Notes: generated from the sequence alone by a model not told the origin. DNA of 64,000 nt from Bacillota bacterium (GCA_023430975.1 JAEYYB010000038.1:27622-91621), one strand, 5' to 3'; numbered from the stretch's first letter, positions 34,067 to 42,922 are shown. Numbers and translations are program-made.

Positions 34067-35731
34067 ATGAGAATTACAAATAATATACTAATTAATAATA
34101 TGGTGGGGTATATAAGTGGAAACCTCAGTAGAATGGATAAATACCAGAGTCAGCTGGCTACAGGTAAAAAGATCAGTGTGCCTTCAGATGACCCTATTGT
34201 TGCAGCAAAGGCACTGAAGCTTCGTACTGATGTTGCCGAGATAGATCAGTTTAAAAGAAATTCCAATGATGCTAGTTCCTGGATGAGTGTAACTGAGAAC
34301 TCAATTGGCATGATTGTAGATGTGATGCAAAGAGCAAGGGAATTAGCTGTTCAGGGAGCAAACGGTACATTGACAACGAGTGACAAGGATAAATTAAAAA
34401 AAGAAGTAGAGCAGTTAAAGGAGCAAATAATACACATATCAAACTCAACTTATGCGGGAAGGTATGTTTTTTCAGGATACACTACCGATTCACCTCTTAT
34501 GAATGAAGATGGAACATACAATATATCTGTTGGATCTGAAGAAACGGCCGTAATTAAGAGTGGACTGATAGACCTTGCAAAAGCACCTATTGATAATACA
34601 TCGTCAAATCTGTCTTTTGAAATCTGTCTTGATGGTACAAATTACCAAAATATATCACTACCTGCAAAAAACTATGATGGGACATTGAATAATCTGGACA
34701 ATATGGCATATGACATACAGGAGATTGTCAATTCTTATCCTGGACTTGAAAATATCGATGTAAGAAACAATGGAGGAAGGCTGGAATTTTCTTTGAAGAA
34801 TACCATTGATTCTTATGGAAACAGTATTAAAATTTATATAAAGCAGGGCACTCCTGAGGACTTGCTTGATAAAATAAAACTAAAGACAGATCCTGTAACA
34901 AATATTACTGTATCAAAAGGTGAAGACATAAAATATCAGATAGGAATAAGCGATAACCTTAATATAAATGTTTTAGGAACACAGCTTTTTGGGTCCGGTA
35001 CAAAAAATGACATGGGTGACTTTATGATTTCCATGAACAAGTTTATCGATTCGCTGGCACGTACTGATGCCGATTCATTTATTGCAGGCCAAAATATTGC
35101 TGCAAGTATTGCCAGTCCTTTGGTACTTGCACAGAATAATCAATTTAATATAAAGGTTGATGGAATGACCAATTATACCACTATCATCATACCCGATCCT
35201 GGAGGATATACTTATGATGGTACCTCAGGAAAGACATTAAATGATTTGGTAAGTGGCATCCAAACTGCAATTGATTCAGATCCTGATCTGGCAGCTGCCA
35301 AGGTTACTGTAAGAAATGAGGATGGCAGGATAGTATTTTCAACAGAAAGTTCAAGGAAAATTACCCTTATGGACGGACCTGCAAATAACAATGCACTAAG
35401 TGCACTTAAGATATATACAAATCTTGATAGAACAGTAACATCACAAACAGGTGAAGAGGGTGTAAGTACTGCTATAACTGAAATGGAATTATTGAGGGAC
35501 AGGGTTATGAGTATCCGTTCGGATGTAGGGGCCAGAACTAACAGAATTGAGCTTACAATAAATAGGCTGGAAAGTGATACTGTCAACTTTACTCAGCTTA
35601 TGAGTGAGAATGAAGATGTGGATATAGCAGAAACTATTATGAACCTGAAGAATGAGGAAAATGTATATAAGGCTTCATTAGAAGGCGGGGCTAGAATTAT
35701 CCAACCTTCTCTGATGGACTTTTTGAGGTGA
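34067..35731 (+). CDS. flgL: Hook-associated protein FlgL, enlarged
   Basis: The N-terminus (MRITNNILINNMVGYISGNL, QSQLATGKKISVPSDDP) and C-terminus (DRVMSIRSDVGARTNRIELT, DIAETIMNLKNEENVYKASL) are typical of FlgL, the second junction protein next to the filament. The protein has 554 residues against about 300 in Bacillus. The extra central part (about residues 165-460) holds two related beta-rich units with flagellin IN-like features (FEICLDGTNYQNISLP, FNIKVDGMTNYTTIIIP). Each unit is followed by an NLDNMAYDIQEIV- or LNDLVSGIQTAI-type helix. Nine bases after flgK2; GTAGGGA upstream. Confidence 0.88.
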   Translation: MRITNNILINNMVGYISGNLSRMDKYQSQLATGKKISVPSDDPIVAAKALKLRTDVAEIDQFKRNSNDASSWMSVTENSIGMIVDVMQRARELAVQGANGTLTTSDKDKLKKEVEQLKEQIIHISNSTYAGRYVFSGYTTDSPLMNEDGTYNISVGSEETAVIKSGLIDLAKAPIDNTSSNLSFEICLDGTNYQNISLPAKNYDGTLNNLDNMAYDIQEIVNSYPGLENIDVRNNGGRLEFSLKNTIDSYGNSIKIYIKQGTPEDLLDKIKLKTDPVTNITVSKGEDIKYQIGISDNLNINVLGTQLFGSGTKNDMGDFMISMNKFIDSLARTDADSFIAGQNIAASIASPLVLAQNNQFNIKVDGMTNYTTIIIPDPGGYTYDGTSGKTLNDLVSGIQTAIDSDPDLAAAKVTVRNEDGRIVFSTESSRKITLMDGPANNNALSALKIYTNLDRTVTSQTGEEGVSTAITEMELLRDRVMSIRSDVGARTNRIELTINRLESDTVNFTQLMSENEDVDIAETIMNLKNEENVYKASLEGGARIIQPSLMDFLR

Positions 35732-35818
35732 GTTTTTATGACGATATAAAAGGTATTTCTAATATTGGGTGTTTAAACTGTAAGATCCATTTGAATGGGT
35801 AGAATTTGATGGTGTAAT

Positions 35819-36397
35819 ATGGGTTTGGAAATAAGTCAAGCATATGCAAGGCTTGGAATTGAGAGTATTCGGGCCAGCCTTGAAATAAAAACTAAAAATG
35901 CAACTCTGGAGCTTGATAGCAAGGAGCCAAAAATAAATATTCGAACTGAGCTTCCAAAAGTCAAGATAGATCAGTATGAATGCTTTGCCAGTGCTGGACG
36001 TAAAAAGCCCCTTGATTTAACAAGTGAACTTACCCAAAGGGCATATCAAAAAGTTCTTGACTATATAGCAAAGACAGCTGAGGATGGTGACATGCTGGCC
36101 GCTATCGAAAAAGGCGGCAAGCCTATTCCAGAGATAGCTGCAAGAGATTTATACACTCAGCACGAATTCGGTATGGTTACAATGCCATCTGCAAGACCGA
36201 AAATCACTGTAGAAGGATCTTTGGAGATCGAGCCTGAGAGAACCAGCGAAGGGGTGAATAATGGGGTTGATGGGGTTTATAATCCCAGTGAACTGGATAT
36301 GAGATACATCCCCGGAAAACTGAGAATATACATGGAGCAATACGCGTCAGTCAATATAAAATATATACCTGAAAACAAAATTGATAAAAAAGTATGA
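35819..36397 (+). CDS. yviE: DUF6470 family protein (YviE-like)
   Basis: The 192-residue protein begins MGLEISQAYARLGIESIRAS and contains QPKINI-like short beta motifs (KEPKINIRTELPKVKIDQ) and PKITVEGSLEIEPER. It matches the YviE/DUF6470 proteins found between flgL and fliW in B. subtilis and many clostridia. Function is unknown; its position implies a link to flagella. Ends KYIPENKIDKKV. Confidence 0.75.
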   Translation: MGLEISQAYARLGIESIRASLEIKTKNATLELDSKEPKINIRTELPKVKIDQYECFASAGRKKPLDLTSELTQRAYQKVLDYIAKTAEDGDMLAAIEKGGKPIPEIAARDLYTQHEFGMVTMPSARPKITVEGSLEIEPERTSEGVNNGVDGVYNPSELDMRYIPGKLRIYMEQYASVNIKYIPENKIDKKV

Positions 36398-36436
36398 GGC
36401 TATTTTAATAAAGGCATAATTATTATTGTTAAATTA

Positions 36437-36465
36437 TTGTAACGGGCTTCCATTAATGATAAAAT
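36437..36465 (+). promoter_or_regulatory. Sigma-A promoter candidate of fliW-csrA
   Basis: TTGTAA (36437-36442), exactly 17 bases, then TAAAAT (36460-36465), 52 bases before fliW. It suggests that fliW-csrA can be read apart from the upstream flagellar genes. Confidence 0.6.
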
Positions 36466-36516
36466 GGTATCGATTAATCAAAATGGGCTCGATAGTCAAA
36501 ATAAGGAGGAAGGTTC

Positions 36517-36963
36517 ATGCTACTTAATACTAAGCACTTCGGGCAGATTGAGATTGATGATAAAGGTATAATTGATTTTCCTAAAGGATTACCAGGTTTT
36601 GAGGATGTTAAAAAATTCGTTTTACTTGCCAATGACGAGGAAGACTCAATTTTTATGTGGCTGCAAAGTGTAGACAATCAGGACTTGGCTTTTGTTGTAA
36701 TTGATCCTAAGCTTATTAAAGGGGATTATGAAGTAGATGTTCAAGAGGAAGAGGTTGAAGAGCTTGAGATACGTGAGGAAAGCGAAACAATAATTCTCAG
36801 TATCGTAGTTGTTCCGGAAGATTTAATGAATATGACTGCCAATTTAAAAGCACCCATAATAATAAACAATTCTAACAAAAAAGGAAAGCAGGTTGTTTTG
36901 GATTGCAAGGACTATAGCATTAAGCATTATATAATGCAGGAGCTCAATCAAAGGGGAGGATGA
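36517..36963 (+). CDS. fliW: Flagellar assembly factor FliW
   Basis: The 148-residue protein contains FGQIEIDDKGIIDFPKGLPG, FEDVKKFVLL, MWLQSVDNQDLAFVVIDP and PEDLMNMTANLKAPIIIN, the conserved FliW segments. FliW binds either flagellin or CsrA. When flagellin is exported, free FliW takes up CsrA and lifts repression of hag. AAGGAGG precedes the ATG. csrA follows five bases after the stop. Confidence 0.95.
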   Translation: MLLNTKHFGQIEIDDKGIIDFPKGLPGFEDVKKFVLLANDEEDSIFMWLQSVDNQDLAFVVIDPKLIKGDYEVDVQEEEVEELEIREESETIILSIVVVPEDLMNMTANLKAPIIINNSNKKGKQVVLDCKDYSIKHYIMQELNQRGG

Positions 36964-36968
36964 ACCTT

Positions 36969-37199
36969 GTGCTGGTACTTACTAGAAAAAAAGAGCAGAC
37001 AATAATAATTGGGGATAATATTGAAGTAACCATTGTAGACATACAGGGTGATCAGGTTAGAATAGGGATTAATGCACCCAAGAATATAACTATACACAGA
37101 AAAGAAGTTTACCTGGAAATTCAGGATGAGAATAGAAAAGCTGCAGACTTTAAAGGAATACCTGATAACAGGTTTCTTGATAGAAAGAATAACCTTTAG
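36969..37199 (+). CDS. csrA: Carbon storage regulator CsrA
   Basis: This is a 76-residue RNA-binding protein whose family start MLVLTRKK is recovered if translation begins at the GTG at 36969; GGGGAGG lies nine bases upstream. An in-frame ATG at 36960 abuts that ribosome site and is unlikely. GDNIEVTIVDIQGDQVRIGI and PKNITIHRKEVYLEIQ are conserved. In Bacillus-type motility, CsrA blocks hag translation and FliW antagonises it. A matching CsrA hairpin is seen in the hag leader. The gene is closed by a terminator. Confidence 0.95.
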   Translation: MLVLTRKKEQTIIIGDNIEVTIVDIQGDQVRIGINAPKNITIHRKEVYLEIQDENRKAADFKGIPDNRFLDRKNNL

Positions 37200-37205
37200 T
37201 AAATA

Positions 37206-37258
37206 AACACATTTATGCAGATGTAGGAATATACATATCTGTAGGATGTGTTTTTTTT
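37206..37258 (+). terminator. Terminator after csrA
   Basis: AAACACAT and ATGTGTTT form the base of a long imperfect stem with inner pairing (CAGAT / ATCTG), followed by eight T. Confidence 0.8.
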
Positions 37259-37343
37259 GTGTTATGAAAACCCACAATATCTCCAGTTTTTATATGTTTT
37301 ATCATTCAAAGAAAAAATCTAATAAAATTATTAATTATTCTAT

Positions 37344-37370
37344 TAAGTAAACATGAAATCTATTCGATAT
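37344..37370 (+). promoter_or_regulatory. Sigma-D promoter candidate of flagellin
   Basis: TAAG (37344-37347), 15 bases, then TTCGATAT (37363-37370). It differs from the ideal TAAA/GCCGATAT at three positions, but spacing is right and it lies 114 bases before the flagellin start. Confidence 0.45.
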
Positions 37371-37382
37371 ATATTATGAGAA

Positions 37383-37475
37383 GTTCAGTAGATATTCAAC
37401 TAGGCTGGCTGGATAAAGTAATATTTACTGAACAGTAAAACTTGGGAATGGATTCCCTAAAACAAATCAAGGAGG
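37383..37475 (+). promoter_or_regulatory. Flagellin leader: long-range stem and two CsrA sites
   Basis: GTTCAGTA (37383-37390) and TACTGAAC (37426-37433) are an exact 8-bp inverted repeat. Next, GGGA-ATGGAT-TCCC (37444-37457) is a hairpin with GGA in the loop, the ideal CsrA-binding shape. A second GGA lies in the ribosome site AAGGAGG (37469-37475). In B. subtilis CsrA bridges two such sites on hag mRNA to block ribosome binding, and the arrangement here looks equivalent. Confidence 0.7.
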
Positions 37476-37483
37476 AATTAATC

Positions 37484-39253
37484 ATGAGGATTAATCACAA
37501 CATCGCATCTTTAAACACTTATCGTCAGTTGAGTTCAAACAATGCAAACACAGGCAAATCTTTGGAAAAACTGTCATCCGGTCTCAGAATCAACCGTGCC
37601 GGTGATGACGCTGCAGGTCTTGCAATCAGCGAAAAGATGAGAGGTCAGATAAGAGGTTTGGATCAGGCATCAAGAAATGCTCAGGATGGTATTTCATTGA
37701 TTCAGACAGCTGAAGGTGCTTTGAATGAAACACAGAGTATTCTGCAAAGAATGAGAGAACTTGCTGTTCAGGCTGCTAATGACACTAATACTGCAAGTGA
37801 CCGTGGCGAAATCCAAAAGGAAATCAATCAGCTTACATCAGAAGTTAACAGAATTGGTAATACAACAGAGTTCAATACAAAAAAGTTGTTAAACGGTGAT
37901 ATGGCTTCTGTAGTTTCAGGTTCCACTTCTGTAACAACTACTACAGCAAAATCAGGTACCTATGCTCCTAATTATGCCGAAGGCTTAACATGGACAGGCC
38001 AGGCCGGAGACAAACCGAATATCTCAGACGGTACTAATGATAACAGAATAGCTTTTGCCGACTTTAATATTGATGGCACCAATGACTTTAAATGGTCGAA
38101 CATTGATACTAATGAGACAAATAAAGTTACTATTGAAAAATCCGGTACTGATATTCTTGTCAGCATTAGTGCTACAGATGGCGAAGGTGATGCTGTTAGT
38201 ATTTCAAATCAAAAGATGGCATACGATACAGCAAATGGTAAGTATGTATACTCTGCCAACGGTGTCACATTTGAATTGAGCAAGGCTGAATTTGCTAAGT
38301 TTGAAGATGGTGCAAAGCTGGAAATAGACTTAAATAAATACGATTTGACTGCTTCCGGTAATGCTGACATAGAAGGAGCAACTGTTGGAACCGTATCGGA
38401 TTATACACAAACATTAAATGGTGGTACAACCGCAGGTTCCTTTACGGCTGGTATTGAGTTAGATACTACAGATGCTAATTATATTAAAGGTGTTGCAGGT
38501 ATCAAAATTACAGGAACAGGTTTAGATGGAGCCGGCGGCACTCTTAAGGTAGAATTGCTGGATGATACAGGCACAAAGTCAATTGTAAGTGAAGAGTTCA
38601 CAATAGCAGCCGGTGCTGGTGATATTACTTATAATAGCCATGGTGTATCCTTTACCTACCAAATTGATAATACTTCGGATTTGAGCCTCGAAATGATGTT
38701 TGATACAACAACAACTACAACTACAGCTACAACATCGACAGATAATTCTGCGAAATTCCAAATCGGAGCTAATGCAGGACAAGCAATGAGTGTTGGTATG
38801 GGCGATATGCGTTCTTTGGCTTTGAATATATCTTCCGGTGCTGCTTCAGCTACGAAGAGTGTAACAGATAGCATGGGCAATGCAATTACAGCTTCATACA
38901 CTGCTACAAAAGTTGTTACAAACGGTACAGATAACAATGCGGCTGAATTTGCATTGGACGTATCTACCTCCGAAAAAGCTGCTGCTGCTGTAAAAGTATT
39001 CGATGACGCAATTACAGCTGTTTCTGCTGAGCGTTCCAAACTTGGTGCATTCCAGAACAGACTCGAACACACCATCAATAACCTGGGTACATCAAGTGAA
39101 AACTTGACAGCCGCTGAATCACGTATCCGTGACGTAGATATGGCTAAGGAAATGATGGAGTTCACAAAGAACAACATCTTAACTCAGGCAGCTCAAGCCA
39201 TGTTGGCTCAGGCAAACCAGCAGCCACAAGGCGTTCTGCAATTGCTCAGATAA
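37484..39253 (+). CDS. hag: Flagellin (filament protein), enlarged central domain
   Basis: The 589-residue flagellin has conserved ends. D0/D1 is MRINHNIASLNTYRQLSSNN, KLSSGLRINRAGDDAAGLAI, AEGALNETQSILQRMRELAV. The C-terminus is RDVDMAKEMMEFTKNNILTQ and ends QGVLQLLR. The centre (about residues 150-450) is variable and Ser/Thr-rich (SGSTSVTTTTAKSGTY, TTTTTTATTSTDNS), well suited for O-glycosylation. The start at 37484 follows AAGGAGG. Downstream lie a strong terminator, a flagellin methylase and a nonulosonic acid island. The filament is therefore probably both methylated and glycosylated. Confidence 0.95.
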   Translation: MRINHNIASLNTYRQLSSNNANTGKSLEKLSSGLRINRAGDDAAGLAISEKMRGQIRGLDQASRNAQDGISLIQTAEGALNETQSILQRMRELAVQAANDTNTASDRGEIQKEINQLTSEVNRIGNTTEFNTKKLLNGDMASVVSGSTSVTTTTAKSGTYAPNYAEGLTWTGQAGDKPNISDGTNDNRIAFADFNIDGTNDFKWSNIDTNETNKVTIEKSGTDILVSISATDGEGDAVSISNQKMAYDTANGKYVYSANGVTFELSKAEFAKFEDGAKLEIDLNKYDLTASGNADIEGATVGTVSDYTQTLNGGTTAGSFTAGIELDTTDANYIKGVAGIKITGTGLDGAGGTLKVELLDDTGTKSIVSEEFTIAAGAGDITYNSHGVSFTYQIDNTSDLSLEMMFDTTTTTTTATTSTDNSAKFQIGANAGQAMSVGMGDMRSLALNISSGAASATKSVTDSMGNAITASYTATKVVTNGTDNNAAEFALDVSTSEKAAAAVKVFDDAITAVSAERSKLGAFQNRLEHTINNLGTSSENLTAAESRIRDVDMAKEMMEFTKNNILTQAAQAMLAQANQQPQGVLQLLR

Positions 39254-39276
39254 TCAATACAACCCAAATACGAAGG

Positions 39277-39306
39277 GCCGGGGGAAATTATTCCTCCGGC
39301 TTTTTT
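39277..39306 (+). terminator. Terminator after flagellin
   Basis: GCCGGGGGAA and TTCCTCCGGC form a GC-rich stem (one mismatch or bulge) around ATTA, followed by six T. Confidence 0.92.
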
Positions 39307-39316
39307 GTGCATTCTA

Positions 39317-39343
39317 TTAATTTTAATTAGTATTTGCCGATAT
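39317..39343 (+). promoter_or_regulatory. Sigma-D promoter of fliB
   Basis: TTAA (39317-39320), 15 bases, then a perfect GCCGATAT (39336-39343), 35 bases before fliB. This ties the methylase to the late flagellar regulon. Confidence 0.65.
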
Positions 39344-39377
39344 AAGTATTACTAAATCTTATTTATTGAGGTGACCT

Positions 39378-40622
39378 ATGGGAGAAAAAAAACGTCAGGT
39401 TCTTGTACCGCAATATTTACGCAATTTCAAGTGTATTGGTTCTGCCTGCGAAGACAGCTGCTGCATTGGCTGGAGGGTAGATATTGACCATGAAACATAT
39501 AAGAAATACCAGAAAATCCAAGATGAAGAGTTAACTCCTCTTTGTGAGCAATATGTAAAAAGAAACTGGGCTCAAAACCATGGAGAACCCAATTATGGGA
39601 AGATAAAGCTTTTGAAGGACCCAAAATGCCCTTTTCTTAATGAAGATATGCTGTGCAGAATGCAGCTTAAGCGTGGGGAGGAATATCTTTCGGATGTCTG
39701 TACAACATACCCCAGGGTTGCCAATATTATAAATGGAGTTCTTGAGCGTTCTGCAACAATGTCCTGTCCGGAGGCGGCAAGACTTGCCCTATTAAATGCT
39801 GAAGGAATAGAGTTTGATGAAATAGAAGAATCAGCGAATACTAGGAATATTGTAAAAACTAATACAAATACCCAAGACATGAGGTCAAATAACAAACCAC
39901 AAAGGTATTTTTGGGAGTTGAGAGTTTTTATAATTACTTTATTGCAGAATAGAAATTACCATGTTAATGAGAGGCTTATTCTTCTGGGAATGTTTTTTCA
40001 AAAGCTTCAGGAGTATATTTCAAATGGAAGAGTTAATGACATTATTGAGTTGATTGCAAGTTATTCCAATGTTATAGAAGATGGATCTCTCGGTGAAAGC
40101 CTTTCCACCATTCCTGTTCAATATAATATTCAGATGGAACTGTTGAAAGAAATAGCTGATAAACGTTATTTCATGGGTGTAAAAAACGAACGCTATTTGG
40201 AGTGCTTTGGAATCTTTTTGAGGGGCATAGGATATACGGCGGATGCAAAAGTTGAGGAAATTGGAGAAAGGTATCAGAAGGCTTGTAAGGAATACTATGA
40301 ACCATTTATGGACAAGCATGGTTATATTCTTGAAAACTACCTTGTAAACTTTGTATTTAAAAACCTGTTTCCCTTTACCAGAGAAGAAACTTTGTTTGAC
40401 TCCTATATGATGCTGGTATTGCATTATTCGCTTATAAAAATGCATTTAATAGGAATGGCAGCCTTCTACAAAGGATTGACAGTTGAATTGGTGATCAAGC
40501 TGATACAATCCTTTGCAAAGACAGTTGAACACAATCAGAAGTATCTGAATGGAATTGCTGATCTTATGAGACAGAATAATTTCAATACAATGGCGTATAT
40601 GGCCATATTAATAAAGAATTGA
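39378..40622 (+). CDS. fliB: Flagellin lysine-N-methylase FliB
   Basis: The 414-residue protein begins with the FliB motif VPQYLRNFKCIGSACEDSCC (Cys19, Cys24, Cys28, Cys29) followed by GWRVDIDHETY. It has further Cys at KDPKCPFL, MLCRMQ and YLSDVCTTYPR, and CPEAARLALL. FliB methylates surface lysines of flagellin; the Salmonella enzyme carries an iron-sulfur cluster, which would fit these Cys residues. It has its own sigma-D promoter, lies directly after hag, and is closed by a terminator, so it is a single-gene unit. Confidence 0.9.
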   Translation: MGEKKRQVLVPQYLRNFKCIGSACEDSCCIGWRVDIDHETYKKYQKIQDEELTPLCEQYVKRNWAQNHGEPNYGKIKLLKDPKCPFLNEDMLCRMQLKRGEEYLSDVCTTYPRVANIINGVLERSATMSCPEAARLALLNAEGIEFDEIEESANTRNIVKTNTNTQDMRSNNKPQRYFWELRVFIITLLQNRNYHVNERLILLGMFFQKLQEYISNGRVNDIIELIASYSNVIEDGSLGESLSTIPVQYNIQMELLKEIADKRYFMGVKNERYLECFGIFLRGIGYTADAKVEEIGERYQKACKEYYEPFMDKHGYILENYLVNFVFKNLFPFTREETLFDSYMMLVLHYSLIKMHLIGMAAFYKGLTVELVIKLIQSFAKTVEHNQKYLNGIADLMRQNNFNTMAYMAILIKN

Positions 40623-40687
40623 GATGATATTATGGAAAAATAGGACAAGCCATATACATCTTGAATATAAATAAATACATGGAAAAT

Positions 40688-40712
40688 GCAGGCTTTATTG
40701 AGCCTGCTTTTT
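40688..40712 (+). terminator. Terminator after fliB
   Basis: GCAGGCT and AGCCTGC around TTATTG (stem 40688-40707), followed by TTTTT. It lies 66 bases after the fliB stop. Confidence 0.85.
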
Positions 40713-40762
40713 AAATTTTTTAGTTTCCTGTTTTTATTAACATCATAATCTTTGGTAACCAC

Positions 40763-40791
40763 TTGACACTGTACAATAATAAGTGTTTAAT
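40763..40791 (+). promoter_or_regulatory. Sigma-A promoter candidate of the nonulosonic acid operon
   Basis: A perfect TTGACA (40763-40768), 17 bases, then TTTAAT (40786-40791), about 105 bases before neuC. No sigma-D element was found here, so the sugar genes may be read by the housekeeping sigma factor. Confidence 0.55.
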
Positions 40792-40895
40792 AAAAGTATC
40801 AAATTGTTTATAAAAATTGTACTATTCTTAAGCAGTCCATTTAAAAAGTGTTGTTTGACTATATCTTAATATGTGTTAATAAGTGAGGGTCAAGG

Positions 40896-42071
40896 ATGAT
40901 TCAGCTTGAAACTGCTGTAGTTACTACATCACGTGCAGATTATGGACTTTTATATCCTTTGATTAATAAGTTATCGCTGGACAGTTACTTTAACCTGAAA
41001 TTAATTGTTACTGGAAGCCATTTGTCTCCTGTTTTCGGTAATACGGTGGATGAAATCAAAAAGGATGGTTTTACATCTTTTTATGAGGTTCACTCATATC
41101 TCGGAAGAGATGACGAAACAGGTATAACAGATGCTGTAGCTAAAGGAATTATCGGATTTTCAGAGTTGTTCTCAAAAGAAAAATTTGATCTTGTTATAGC
41201 CCTAGGTGACAGATATGAGTTATGGTCAGTGGTTGTTGCAGCTGTTGTCCACAAAGTACCCATTGTCCATATACATGGGGGCGAGACTACCGCGGGAAGC
41301 ACTGATGAGGTTGTTAGGCATTCAGTCACTAAGTCGGCTTCCGTACATTTTCCTTCCATTTCTCAATATGCAAGGAGAATAATAAGTATGGGAGAGGACC
41401 CAAAGAGGGTATTTACAGTAGGTGCTTTAGGTATTGATAATATAAAAAATTCCAGGATTATGGGAGCTATGGAATTATCCAAAAGACTTGGAGTTGATCT
41501 GGGGAAGAGTTTTGCTGTTATGACATTTCATCCTGTAACAATGGATAGGTATGAAGCAGCAGCATTACAGGTTAAGGAAATTCTTGATGCTATGGCTGAA
41601 ATAGAAATCTTTACGATAATGACGATGCCTAATGCAGATACAGGAGGAAGCTCAATATATAAGTGCATGGAGGATTATGTAAAGAAATTTCCTGATAAAT
41701 TTACAATTATTAAGAATATGGGAAGTGCAGCTTATTTAAGTGCTATGAGCCATGCGGATATGATGATTGGAAACTCTTCCAGCGGAATAATTGAGAGTGC
41801 ATCTTTTAAGCTTCCTGTAGTGAATATAGGTGACAGGCAAGCCGGAAGACTAAAGCCTTCCAATGTTATTGACTGTCCATGCCAGAGGGCAGCTATAAAG
41901 GAAGCAGTAAAAAAGGCATTATCTAAAGAGTTTAGAAAGGGTCTTGAGAATCTTACAAATCCATATGGGGATGGAAATACAGCACATAAAATAGTAGAGA
42001 TTTTAAAGGGAATCGATTTTAAAGATAAGGAAAAGCTATTAAAGAAAAAGTTTTATGATAATATCCTTTAA
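40896..42071 (+). CDS. neuC: Hydrolysing UDP-GlcNAc-type 2-epimerase (NeuC/LegG)
   Basis: The 391-residue protein of the NeuC family contains VVTTSRADYGLLYPLINKL, IVTGSHLSPVFGNT, ALGDRYELWSVVVAA, HIHGGETTAGSTDEVVRHS and MIGNSSSGIIESASFKLPVV. These enzymes epimerise and hydrolyse an NDP-HexNAc to a ManNAc-type sugar, the substrate of NeuB. First gene of the sialic/legionaminic-type island. Whether the substrate is UDP-GlcNAc or a modified GDP/UDP sugar (LegG) cannot be read from sequence; the LegC-type aminotransferase later in the island favours the latter. Confidence 0.88.
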   Translation: MIQLETAVVTTSRADYGLLYPLINKLSLDSYFNLKLIVTGSHLSPVFGNTVDEIKKDGFTSFYEVHSYLGRDDETGITDAVAKGIIGFSELFSKEKFDLVIALGDRYELWSVVVAAVVHKVPIVHIHGGETTAGSTDEVVRHSVTKSASVHFPSISQYARRIISMGEDPKRVFTVGALGIDNIKNSRIMGAMELSKRLGVDLGKSFAVMTFHPVTMDRYEAAALQVKEILDAMAEIEIFTIMTMPNADTGGSSIYKCMEDYVKKFPDKFTIIKNMGSAAYLSAMSHADMMIGNSSSGIIESASFKLPVVNIGDRQAGRLKPSNVIDCPCQRAAIKEAVKKALSKEFRKGLENLTNPYGDGNTAHKIVEILKGIDFKDKEKLLKKKFYDNIL

Positions 42072-42088
42072 AAGGGATGTGGTATATA

Positions 42089-42826
42089 ATGAGTGTATTA
42101 CCTGAAAAAAGCAATTACAGGGATAACTATGTTGTCTTAATGGCGGGAGGAAGAGGCAGAAGACTTAAGCCTCTCACAAATGAAATCCCCAAGCCCATGT
42201 TGAAAGTAGGCAATAAGCCTATACTTGAAATAATTATGAACCTTTTTAAGAGCTATGGTTTTAAGAATTTTATAATATCCATAAACTATTTGGCAGATAT
42301 TGTAGAAGGGTATTTTGAAGATGGAAGCAGTTTTGGTGTAAATATAAAGTATTTCAGGGAATCAGAGGGTCTTGGAACAATTGGGTGTATAAGGCATTTG
42401 AAAAGGTATCTTACTAAGCCCTTTTTTGTTATGAACGGGGATCTCATTACAAAGTTGAATGTTGAAAACATGATGAATTATCATTTGAATAATAAATTGG
42501 ATATCACTATTGGGGTTAAAAAATACCAGTATACACTGCCTTATGGAGTGGTAAATACTGATGGAGGCAAAATTTCCGGTATTGTAGAGAAGCCTGTAGA
42601 ATCGTGGCAGGTAAATGGAGGAATATACTGCCTAATGCCAAATATAATTGATTTCATTCCTGAAAGTGGAAGCTTTGATATAACCAGCCTAATAGATAAG
42701 AGTATTAAGGTGGGGGCTAATGTTGGAGCTTATGAAATAAATGATTATTGGATGGATATTGGGCAGATTGAAGATTATTATAGAGCAAACCTTGATTATA
42801 ACGATATTTGCAGGTATAACGTCTGA
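42089..42826 (+). CDS. Sugar nucleotidyltransferase (GlmU/PtmE-like)
   Basis: This is a 245-residue protein with VVLMAGGRGRRLKPLTNEIP (the nucleotide-binding GGxGxR and PKP regions: IPKPMLKVGNKPILEII), FFVMNGDLITKLN (catalytic Asp) and NDYWMDIGQIEDYYRA. It transfers a nucleoside monophosphate to a sugar 1-phosphate. In Campylobacter, the related PtmE makes GDP-GlcNAc for legionaminic acid and carries CBS domains; here those are absent. GGGATGTGG precedes the ATG at 42089. Within the island it could make the activated GlcN/GlcNAc precursor. Confidence 0.75.
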   Translation: MSVLPEKSNYRDNYVVLMAGGRGRRLKPLTNEIPKPMLKVGNKPILEIIMNLFKSYGFKNFIISINYLADIVEGYFEDGSSFGVNIKYFRESEGLGTIGCIRHLKRYLTKPFFVMNGDLITKLNVENMMNYHLNNKLDITIGVKKYQYTLPYGVVNTDGGKISGIVEKPVESWQVNGGIYCLMPNIIDFIPESGSFDITSLIDKSIKVGANVGAYEINDYWMDIGQIEDYYRANLDYNDICRYNV

Positions 42827-42853
42827 ATGACACGAATTAATTAAAAATTAATT

Positions 42854-42893
42854 TATATTAAAAGTGATTAATCTTTTATATTAACACTTAATG
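42854..42893. repeat. Short form of palindromic family B
   Basis: TATATTAAAAGTGATTAATC and TATTAACACTTAATG are the two ends of family B with the middle deleted, leaving about 40 bp. It lies between the nucleotidyltransferase and neuD and may form a small hairpin in the operon. Confidence 0.6.
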
Positions 42894-42922
42894 TAGTAAT
42901 GCTAATTATTTAAGGGGTAAGT

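Noticed and set aside
38656..39177. A 173-codon open frame on the minus strand inside the flagellin gene
   Set aside because: It lies wholly opposite conserved flagellin codons, has hydrophobic low-complexity content typical of antisense reading, and no ribosome site. Similar frames opposite recD2, fliD, ftsH and the Big2 gene were rejected for the same reason.
40623..40895. Sigma-D promoter for neuC
   Set aside because: No GCCGATAT-like -10 with suitable -35 in this gap; only a sigma-A-type pair was found.
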